Positions 1 through 5,138 of a DNA stretch of 5,138 bases are shown one piece after another. The DNA is taken from positions 1 through 5,138 of the forward strand of contig VYCX01000098.1 in assembly GCA_009843725.1 (NCBI GenBank). Reading direction: 5' to 3'. Origin of the DNA: Boseongicola sp. SB0675_bin_26 (lineage in GTDB: Bacteria; Pseudomonadota; Alphaproteobacteria; Rhodobacterales; Rhodobacteraceae). A program made the position numbers and the translations under genes. The notes under the pieces are model-generated. The model made no database searches and was not told where the DNA came from. It worked only from the letters and a program-made list of their open reading frames with translations. The stretch's first letter is position 1. Each line of letters begins with the position of its first letter.

Positions 1-1
1 G

Positions 2-895
2 GCCTTTGGTTTCGCGGGTTCTTGCGATTTGCCGAGCAACCGGGCTTTGGCGTTGGGGGTCTGGGGGGAAAGCTGGGCCGGCTGGTGCATCACTTGGCGG
101 GTCAGGGGGTGGGACCACGTGCTGGGGGGGAGGCTCCTGCCCGAGTTCGGCTCCTTGCGGCTTGACCGGATCACGCGCCGGGCCGTCCAGGACTGGTTCG
201 AGCGGTACAGCGAGACCGCTCCCGGCGGGGCGAACTCCGCGCTGCGGCTCCTCCGCCAGAGCCTGAAGTTCGCGATGGAGCGCGGCCTGATCGATTCCAG
301 CCCGGCGGCGTCCGTGCTCCCGAACCGGCGGCCGAGGCTGACGCGGTTCCTGTCCCGGGACGAGATACGGCGGCTGAACCAGGCCCTTGACCGGCATGCC
401 GGAGGCCGCAGGGGCATGCAGGCCGACATCATCCGTCTCCTGCTTCTCACCGGCGCCCGCAAGAGCGAGATCGTCCGGCTGAAGCACCACGAGGTCTACG
501 GGGACCGTCTCAGGCTCGCGGACGCCAAGACGGGTCCGAGAACGGTGCATCTCGGTCCCGAGGCCCGCGAGATCGTCGAGAGACGGATGGATGCGCCGGG
601 CGAGTTCCTGTTCCCCTCGCCGGTGCATCCGGAGAGACCGCTTTATGGCAACCTGCCCCTCTGGCACGACATCCGGCGCGAGATCGACATCGAGGACGTG
701 CGCCTTCACGATCTGAGGCATAGCTATGCGAGTCAATGCGTGATCGAGGGCGTTCCCCTGCCGGTCGTCTCCAGGCTGCTTGGTCACCGCGATCCAGCGA
801 TGACCCTGCGCTACGCGCACGTGTCGGACCCGGACGTCGAGGCGGCGGCGGAGCGGGTCGGCGCGCGGATTTCCGGATTGTTGTCATCCAGATGA
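2..895 (+). CDS. Tyrosine recombinase/phage-type integrase, 5' end outside window
   Basis: Site-specific recombinase that cuts and rejoins DNA through a phosphotyrosine intermediate. The frame is open to the left edge, so the true start is probably upstream; the first in-frame start-like codon inside is TTG at 29. Numbering from that TTG, residues ~36-93 match the end of the SAM-like core-binding domain (LLPEFGSLRLDRITRRAV, then GLIDSSPA). Residues ~105-280 form the catalytic domain with the full set of active residues: Arg144 in TGARKSEI, Lys167 in AKTG, His227 and Arg230 in HDLRHSYAS, His253 in LLGHRD, and nucleophile Tyr262 in TLRYAH. The N-terminal ~25 residues are Trp/Gly-rich and fit the family poorly; they are encoded by a tract of G runs, so a frameshift or decay there is possible. 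It converges on the minus-strand peptidase operon and may mark an island edge. Its substrate site is unknown. Confidence 0.88.
   Translation, partial: AFGFAGSCDLPSNRALALGVWGESWAGWCITWRVRGWDHVLGGRLLPEFGSLRLDRITRRAVQDWFERYSETAPGGANSALRLLRQSLKFAMERGLIDSSPAASVLPNRRPRLTRFLSRDEIRRLNQALDRHAGGRRGMQADIIRLLLLTGARKSEIVRLKHHEVYGDRLRLADAKTGPRTVHLGPEAREIVERRMDAPGEFLFPSPVHPERPLYGNLPLWHDIRREIDIEDVRLHDLRHSYASQCVIEGVPLPVVSRLLGHRDPAMTLRYAHVSDPDVEAAAERVGARISGLLSSR
55..130 (+). other. G-run-rich tract inside the integrase 5' region
   Basis: Runs of three to seven G occur at 55-59, 63-68, 75-77, 99-101, 105-109, 111-113 and 124-130. The last four runs are separated by 3, 1 and 10 bases, close to but outside the usual loop limit for a G-quadruplex. 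The rest of the window has nothing comparable. It may be a structured element or a homopolymer-prone stretch that shifted the reading frame of the integrase. Confidence 0.4.
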
Positions 896-1010
896 TCGGC
901 CCAGACCTTGGATGCTGGTTCTGGTCCGTTCGGGGTCCTCGCCCAGCACCGAATGCTTGACTTCACTCCACTTTGAACGGATTGGAACGTTTCCCGCTCG
1001 ATGTCATTGG
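896..1010. other. Intergenic gap between convergent genes
   Basis: These 115 bases separate the integrase stop (893-895) from the stop of the M16-like lipoprotein (1011-1013). No gene is supported. A perfect 7-base inverted repeat (925-931 with 975-981) has a 43-base loop, and a 5-base one (929-933 with 949-953) a 15-base loop. Neither is followed by a T tract, so I do not call a terminator. No tRNA or clear attachment-site repeat is visible. Confidence 0.5.
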
Positions 1011-2372
1011 TCACTGGCAGTCCATGGATTCGCGCGGCGTCTTGATCACGCAGGCGCCCGGCAAGCCATCCGCATCCGGCGAAACGGCGATCACGACGAA
1101 CCCGTCGGGCGCGGGAAAGTCGTTGCGCAGCCGCGCGTTCACGGTTTCATCCGTAACGGCGGCCAACTCGTCGTTCAGCTTGAGCGATCGTCCCGGCCCG
1201 TGTCCGTCAAGCGCGCCCTGCAGCTCCGACCGCGCCAGATCCACCAGAAAGTCGGCAAGTTCCGAAAATCTGGCTTCCAACGGCGCCTTGCGGTCGGCGA
1301 GCGAACCCTGCGGGCCATGCTCGCGGAACCTTGCATAGGCTGCGCGCACGACGCGTTCGACTTCGGCAAGCCTGTCCGCCGCCACCTCGCCGGCCATGAA
1401 CAGGACGCGGTGCTTGCGAGTATAGTTGTCCATCCCGGCGCCGAACCCGTAGGTCGCGCGCAGTTCGGTTCGCACGGCATTGAAAAGTACGCCCTGATCG
1501 TCGCCGCCAAGAGCGTGGACGAGGATCAGGTCCTCAAGCTCTCCGCCCAGCCGGGTCGGCGGCAAGGGTGCGATGAAGGCCAGGTGCGTCACTTCCGCAT
1601 TCGGCCTGTGCAGCAGGATGCGACGTGTGGTAAAGTCCGGCGTCGCCACTTGCAATACTTTGCGGCCGGAATCGGGCAGCCCCTCGAACAGGGCGTCAAG
1701 GGCGGGCCCCGCCGCATCCGCATCTATTCCGCCGGCGACGACGACGGCCTCGGGATTGCGCGTGAAGGTCTCTGCGTGCCAGGCGGCGATGTCGTCGCGC
1801 GTCAGCGCCTCGAACGTGCCAGGCTCGTCCAGCGACATCGCGTTGCGCAAGGGCTGCGTTCCGAACACGGCCCAGCGAACCGCGTCGAAGCCGGCATGGA
1901 CGTGTCGCGCCTGCGCCTCGGCCATGTTCTGCGCGATCCCGTGCCGGATGCGCTCGAACCACGCCTGGTCGAGTGTCGGGGCGCGCAAATGGGCATTGGC
2001 GATCTCCACCGTTTCCGCCATCCCGTCGCGCTCGAACGTCAGTTCCCCGATGACGTGATCGTTGGCTGCAACATGGATGTTCCCTTCGGATCCCAGGTCC
2101 GGGAACCGTTCGACCACCTCTCCGGCCGGATGGCCCTCGGCACCTCCTGCGAGAATGACCTGCGCCCCGGTCACGGGCGCGGCCTTGCCGGTCCCGGACC
2201 GATAGGCCCAGTCGGTCGGCCAGGCGACGTGAATCGTCACGTCCTCATGCTCGGGCAGGTCGATCAGCGTGTATTCGATGCCGCCGGGGCTGGTCTCGCG
2301 ACTTGCGGACGGGCCATCCTCCCAGCAGGCGGCCAGGGTGACGAGTGCGGCGAGAAGAAGGATCCGGGTCAT
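1011..2372 (-). CDS. M16-family peptidase-like lipoprotein, non-catalytic subunit
   Basis: A 453-residue protein of the size of a two-domain M16B subunit. The N-terminus MTRILLLAALVTLAAC is a lipoprotein signal with lipobox LAAC and acylated Cys16, so the protein should be anchored to a membrane facing the periplasm. The region where M16 enzymes carry the zinc motif HxxEH (around residues 68-82) reads GAQVILAGGAEGH and has no such motif, so it should not cleave on its own. The C-terminal half keeps the substrate-binding Arg/Tyr pair, R301 and Y308 in LFNAVRTELRATYGF, which aligns with the LRxxxGLxY element of M16 enzymes. This matches known M16B heterodimers in which one subunit gives the zinc site and the other the R/Y pair. 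Its ATG overlaps the stop of the upstream catalytic M16 gene (ATGA), and a GGAGG lies 10 bases upstream. The last gene of the operon as seen here. Confidence 0.88.
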   Translation of the reverse strand: MTRILLLAALVTLAACWEDGPSASRETSPGGIEYTLIDLPEHEDVTIHVAWPTDWAYRSGTGKAAPVTGAQVILAGGAEGHPAGEVVERFPDLGSEGNIHVAANDHVIGELTFERDGMAETVEIANAHLRAPTLDQAWFERIRHGIAQNMAEAQARHVHAGFDAVRWAVFGTQPLRNAMSLDEPGTFEALTRDDIAAWHAETFTRNPEAVVVAGGIDADAAGPALDALFEGLPDSGRKVLQVATPDFTTRRILLHRPNAEVTHLAFIAPLPPTRLGGELEDLILVHALGGDDQGVLFNAVRTELRATYGFGAGMDNYTRKHRVLFMAGEVAADRLAEVERVVRAAYARFREHGPQGSLADRKAPLEARFSELADFLVDLARSELQGALDGHGPGRSLKLNDELAAVTDETVNARLRNDFPAPDGFVVIAVSPDADGLPGACVIKTPRESMDCQ

Positions 2373-3691
2373 TCGAAAGTGTCCTCCGGGCCGATGAAGG
2401 CGGCGACGGTGCGGCCTTCATCGGCGATCTGGCGCAGAAGCGCATTGATGGTTTCATGGGTGAGGCCTTGATCAAGGCGCCTCAGTTCATGCTCGGGCAA
2501 AGGCTCGCGCAGTGCGGAGACACGGTCGAGCAGGTAGTCCGCCATCCAGCGGGCCGTTTCGTCCTCGTCGTCCCAGTCCGGCCAGAAGCCGTCGAAGCGC
2601 TCGAGGACCCGGGCATGGGTAGCTTCCGGGATGCCCGATTCAGCGGTCTTCGCAAGCGTCTCCTCGAAGACGGCCTGCAGGGCGGTCAGCGAAACGCCCC
2701 AGTCCGGCGAGGCCGTGAAGCTGACCTCGACGTTGTCCTCGTCGACGGGCCAGATCCGGATGCCGAAACTGCGGGCGACGGCGGCGTCGAAGCGCAGAGG
2801 CCCGGCAACCCCGCCCGGCAGGTTCGTGTCGAGGATGTCGCGAAGGAGCGCCGTCCGCGCTTCGAGCAGGTCGAACTGCACGGGCTCGGTCAACGCCACC
2901 ACTCGCCTCCAGAGCAGGCGCGGGGTGGCTTTCGGCCAGGGTCTACGCAATGTCGTGTCAGTGGGTGCCGCCAGGTCGAACGACGGCGGGGCGAATTCGA
3001 CGCGCCTGCCCTCCGGCTCCTGCCAGCCCGCCTCGCGCAGCGCGCGCCGGATCTCCCTTCCGGTCACGTCGCCGATGATGACCAGGGTCGCGCTTTCCGG
3101 CCGGTGGGTTTCGGCATGCAGCGCGCGGGCCTCGTCCTGGTCCAGCTCGACGATCTCTTCCGGCATGCCGATCACCGAAAGGGCGATGGCGTTGCCTTCG
3201 TAGAGAACGGCGTCCATTTCCTCCGCCGCCAGTGCATCCGGATTGCCCGCAATGCGGCGCTCGTATTCGCGCAAGATGACATCGCGCTCCTGCTCGACAA
3301 ACTCGCGCGGAAGGTCGATGGGTTCGAAGACGCCGGACAGCGTTTCCAGCAGGTCCGGCAAGTCTTCCGGAGCGCCGGACAGCCAGTAGCCGACGGCCCG
3401 GTCGCTGGTCCATGCGTTGGAATGGCGGTCAGCGTCACGTGCATCGGCGCCCACGGAATTCAGCCAGGCGAGATGCTCGGCGTAGTGAAGCAGCGGATGC
3501 GAATCCGGAGGGGCGGCGAACACGAGATGCACTTCGGCGTCCGCGGCTTCAGTCTTCACGAAAAAACTGGCGTGCCGTGCTTCGGTTCCCCACTCGCCGG
3601 GACTGGACAACCCCGCCCGCTCCGTCACGACCACAACGCAGAGAAGGAGAAGACTTCCCGCTGCAAAAAATTTCTTGGAACGTGGAGTCAT
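2369..3691 (-). CDS. M16-family zinc metallopeptidase, catalytic subunit, membrane-anchored
   Basis: A 440-residue M16B-type peptidase (insulinase/mitochondrial processing peptidase superfamily), predicted to cut peptides in the periplasm. Residues 8-23 (FFAAGSLLLLCVVVVT) after Lys6-Lys7 form a signal anchor or uncleaved signal peptide. The inverted zinc motif HxxEH is H69-Y-A-E72-H73, and ERDVILRE at 135-142 resembles the third-ligand region, with Glu142 the likely ligand. The C-terminal half is diverged: where active homodimers have the R/Y pair, this protein reads RSFGIRI with Phe309 in the Tyr position, so it probably needs the downstream partner. ATG at 3691 overlaps the stop of the preceding small reading frame (ATGA), its own stop overlaps the partner's start, and its own Shine-Dalgarno is weak (GGGTG), all pointing to translational coupling. 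The natural substrate is not shown by sequence; peptide processing or degradation is inferred from the exporter gene beside it. Confidence 0.92.
   Translation of the reverse strand: MTPRSKKFFAAGSLLLLCVVVVTERAGLSSPGEWGTEARHASFFVKTEAADAEVHLVFAAPPDSHPLLHYAEHLAWLNSVGADARDADRHSNAWTSDRAVGYWLSGAPEDLPDLLETLSGVFEPIDLPREFVEQERDVILREYERRIAGNPDALAAEEMDAVLYEGNAIALSVIGMPEEIVELDQDEARALHAETHRPESATLVIIGDVTGREIRRALREAGWQEPEGRRVEFAPPSFDLAAPTDTTLRRPWPKATPRLLWRRVVALTEPVQFDLLEARTALLRDILDTNLPGGVAGPLRFDAAVARSFGIRIWPVDEDNVEVSFTASPDWGVSLTALQAVFEETLAKTAESGIPEATHARVLERFDGFWPDWDDEDETARWMADYLLDRVSALREPLPEHELRRLDQGLTHETINALLRQIADEGRTVAAFIGPEDTFE
2383..2387 (-). promoter_or_regulatory. Shine-Dalgarno sequence for the M16-like lipoprotein
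   Basis: GGAGG on the minus strand, 10 bases before the ATG at 2372 and inside the end of the upstream peptidase gene. It supports the ATG that overlaps the upstream stop. Confidence 0.6.
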
Positions 3692-3771
3692 TTGAACACC
3701 CGAATCAAGCCCCAGATGACGTCCACGACAATCCGATAGATCATGGACAGCAAGTGACTATCGTTCTCCAA
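3688..3771 (-). CDS. Candidate small amphipathic peptide (27 aa) between hlyD and the M16 pair
   Basis: A short reading frame starting at TTG (3769-3771) with GGAGAGG just upstream, overlapping the hlyD 3' end by 14 bases and ending in an ATGA overlap with the M16 peptidase. A second possible start is ATG at 3742-3744, without a nearby Shine-Dalgarno, giving the 18-residue MIYRIVVDVIWGLIRVFK. With the TTG start there is a polar nine-residue front part (E2, N3, D4, S5, H6) before that stretch. In the 18-residue part Arg4, Asp8, Trp11/Gly12, Arg15 and Lys18 fall every 3-4 residues, so a helix would have one narrow polar face and an otherwise hydrophobic surface, net charge about +2. Such a layout resembles phenol-soluble-modulin or delta-lysin type peptides, without claimed homology. 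It could be an exported or processed peptide, a small membrane protein, or only a coupling leader. No family is recognised. Confidence 0.45.
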   Translation of the reverse strand: MENDSHLLSMIYRIVVDVIWGLIRVFK

Positions 3772-5086
3772 GTGCCTCTCCAACTGTTTTTGCAATGGGA
3801 GCGAAGAAGTACGTGATGATCCGGCGCTCGTCAGTGACGACGTCGACAGTTCCTGTCATTCCAGGCTTCAGCGCGTGCTTCGCCGTCCTCGTGCCGAGAT
3901 ACGGTTCGCTGGGAATGATCCTTGCCTTGAACCCCCATGACCCATCAGCGGTTTCGAGCGCGTCCGCGGCAACATCGAGAAGATGCCCATTCACGAATCC
4001 GAACCTTTCTGCAGGATATGCATCGATTCGGACGTTGGCCTTCTGCCCTATCGCAAGGAATCCTGCATCGTCGTTTGAGAACATCGCCTCGAACACCAGT
4101 TCCCGGTTCTGCGGGACAATACGCATCAGTTCCTGACCAGCTTCCACCACGCCGCCAACGGTGAACACCTGGAGCCGATCCACGGAACCGGATGCCGGCG
4201 CAACCAGTCTGGATTCATCCACTCGGCGCCTGCTTGCCTGCACACGCTCCCGAAGTTCCGCCAAGCGGGTGTCGATCCCTGAACGCCGTTGCAGAAGGCG
4301 ACTGCGCCATGACGCGACGACTCCCGATCTCTCTGCTGCCAGCACGTTGCCATCCGCCACTTTCCGGTCGATCTCCCTTTCCAGGACGTCCCGTTCTCTC
4401 CCAAGGCGGTTGAAAGTCTCAAGCGCGTCAAGCCAGGCAGCACGGCTCCCGGTGCCGCTTTCCATCAGCTTTCTTGCGACGTCCAGCCTCTCCTGTCCGG
4501 TCTCGATAACCGCGTCGATCCCGGCGATGTCGGCATGCGTGACCTCTATCGACTTTCTGTTTGCGATTGCTCTGGCGTCGATCCGCATGAGTTCGGCCAT
4601 CAGATCGGCGACTTCGGCTTCGAGCAGTCGGAGTTGCTCCGAATGGAAGGGATGGAATGCCAACTCCGGCGGAACAGCGAATTCGTTCACCACAGAATCC
4701 CGGAACGCGGCACCCACAGGATCATGCCCGTCCAGACCGACCAGCCACGCTCCGATTCGGGCATTCTCGATCAGCAGACGCTCCAGTTCGGACTTTGCGG
4801 TGTTGACTTCGGCCAGGGCATCTGTCGGGTCGAGCTGGACCAAGACGTCGCCCTTGCGGACAACCGTTCCGTTGTCGACGTGGATCGCGGTGATCTTCCC
4901 GTGGAATTCTGGCTGGACCACCTGAACCTGACCTGCAGGAACAATCTTGCCCCGGCCTCGCGCCACGACCTCAACCCGGAAATGGACCGTCATCGCGATG
5001 ACGGCCACGAAAACCGCCATCGTGAACAGAATGGTCGCGTGGAGCGTGGGCGAGGCAATGCCCGGTGGTTTCGACGGGTTGATCAG
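3758..5086 (-). CDS. HlyD/PrtE-family membrane fusion protein of a type I secretion system
   Basis: Periplasmic adaptor that links an inner-membrane ABC exporter to an outer-membrane channel. The first ATG (5018-5020) would begin in the middle of the membrane helix, leaving only about 14 hydrophobic residues. The frame stays open upstream to a stop at 5120-5122 and encodes INPSKPPGIASPTLHATILF before that ATG. CTG at 5084-5086, six bases after GGGAG and in a CTGA overlap with an upstream stop, is the best start and gives 442 residues, usual for the family. Layout: short cytoplasmic tail; membrane helix ~17-36; first lipoyl-like half ~57-90 (VVQPEFHGKITAIHVDNGTV); long charged coiled coil ~88-292; second lipoyl half ~293-325 (LVAPASGSVDRLQVFTVGG); beta-barrel ~328-420 with LKPGMTGTVDV; and a C-terminal tail RRIITYFFAPIAKTVGEAL typical of HlyD/PrtE proteins. 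The ABC and outer-membrane partners are not fully in the window. Confidence 0.93.
   Translation of the reverse strand: MINPSKPPGIASPTLHATILFTMAVFVAVIAMTVHFRVEVVARGRGKIVPAGQVQVVQPEFHGKITAIHVDNGTVVRKGDVLVQLDPTDALAEVNTAKSELERLLIENARIGAWLVGLDGHDPVGAAFRDSVVNEFAVPPELAFHPFHSEQLRLLEAEVADLMAELMRIDARAIANRKSIEVTHADIAGIDAVIETGQERLDVARKLMESGTGSRAAWLDALETFNRLGRERDVLEREIDRKVADGNVLAAERSGVVASWRSRLLQRRSGIDTRLAELRERVQASRRRVDESRLVAPASGSVDRLQVFTVGGVVEAGQELMRIVPQNRELVFEAMFSNDDAGFLAIGQKANVRIDAYPAERFGFVNGHLLDVAADALETADGSWGFKARIIPSEPYLGTRTAKHALKPGMTGTVDVVTDERRIITYFFAPIAKTVGEALGER
3775..3781 (-). promoter_or_regulatory. Shine-Dalgarno for the candidate small peptide
   Basis: GGAGAGG on the minus strand lies 3 bases before the TTG at 3771; counted from its GGAG core the spacing is 6. 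It sits in the last codons of hlyD, where it also encodes part of VGEAL, so its presence could be coincidental. It is the reason the TTG start is preferred over the downstream ATG. Confidence 0.4.
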
Positions 5087-5138
5087 GGCAGTCTCCCGAA
5101 ATCGAAAATCTGATCTGGATCATCGAAGACATCGGGCC
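5083..5138 (-). CDS. C-terminal end of an upstream gene, possibly the ABC exporter ATPase (partial)
   Basis: The minus-strand frame from the right edge reads PDVFDDPDQIFDFGRLP and stops with TGA at 5083-5085, overlapping the proposed CTG start of hlyD by four bases. An acidic end of the type xEVFxDP is common after the last strand of ABC ATPase domains, and an ABC exporter gene usually precedes hlyD, so this may be its tail. Seventeen codons are too few for proof, and the frame could be open by chance. Confidence 0.3.
   Translation of the reverse strand, partial: PDVFDDPDQIFDFGRLP
5093..5097 (-). promoter_or_regulatory. Shine-Dalgarno supporting a CTG start of hlyD
   Basis: GGGAG on the minus strand, six bases before CTG at 5086. 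No ATG, GTG or TTG lies in frame between the upstream stop (5120-5122) and the ATG at 5020, so this site decides for the rare CTG start. Confidence 0.5.

Noticed and set aside
6..266. A Gly/Ser-rich 86-codon frame over the start of the integrase.
   Set aside because: Composition reflects the G-run tract; it shows no domain and overlaps the integrase in another frame. It does not continue the integrase N-domain in any recognisable way.
925..981. Inverted repeat TCCGTTC/GAACGGA as a bidirectional terminator between the convergent genes.
   Set aside because: The loop is about 43 bases, the stem only 7, and there is no T tract on either strand.
912..2471. A 519-codon plus-strand reading frame antisense to the M16-like lipoprotein gene.
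   Set aside because: Its protein has no recognisable domain and it lies opposite a gene with clear lipobox and M16 features. Long antisense frames are expected in GC-rich coding DNA.
2345..3739. A 464-codon plus-strand reading frame antisense to the catalytic M16 gene.
   Set aside because: Same reason: it mirrors the codon bias of a well-supported gene on the other strand and shows no family features.
4161..4925. A Ser/Arg-rich 254-codon plus-strand frame opposite hlyD.
   Set aside because: Low-complexity composition typical of an antisense shadow; the HlyD frame explains this region.
5070..5132. ATG at 5130-5132 as the start of hlyD.
   Set aside because: It is in a different frame from hlyD and would need a frameshift; the CTG with a good Shine-Dalgarno explains the data without one.

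Overview
The window is GC-rich with strong G/C preference at third codon positions. Together with the protein types this suggests an alphaproteobacterium, perhaps of the Rhodobacteraceae; that assignment is inference only. The left end (2-895, + strand) carries most of a tyrosine recombinase (phage-type integrase). Its catalytic domain is complete and its 5' end runs out of the window. The rest (1011-5138) is one compact minus-strand gene block converging on the integrase. The two are separated by about 115 bases with no convincing terminator.

Read in its own direction (right to left), the minus-strand block holds five reading frames. First is the tail of an unseen upstream gene, possibly the ABC exporter ATPase. 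Next is a type I secretion membrane fusion protein of the HlyD/PrtE family. It probably starts at a CTG codon at 5086, upstream of the first ATG. Third is a short open reading frame of 27 codons in the gap between hlyD and the next gene. Fourth is an M16-family zinc peptidase with an intact HxxEH site behind an N-terminal membrane anchor. Last is a second M16-type protein that is a predicted lipoprotein, lacks the zinc site and keeps the substrate-binding R/Y pair. Each junction is an overlap: CTGA, then 14 nt, then ATGA, then ATGA. This points to one translationally coupled transcript whose promoter lies beyond the right edge.

The most interesting object is the 27-codon reading frame. Its last 18 residues form a near-ideal amphipathic, net-cationic helix, like small membrane-active peptides. 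It lies between an exporter subunit and a split M16 peptidase pair, and it has its own Shine-Dalgarno sequence. M16 pairs are known from peptide maturation loci, for example AlbE/AlbF of subtilosin. The working hypothesis is a peptide production, export and processing (or self-protection) cassette, with an integrase next to it suggesting a mobile or island location. The coding of the two peptidases and the HlyD protein is well supported. The peptide, its function and the system-level reading are inference.
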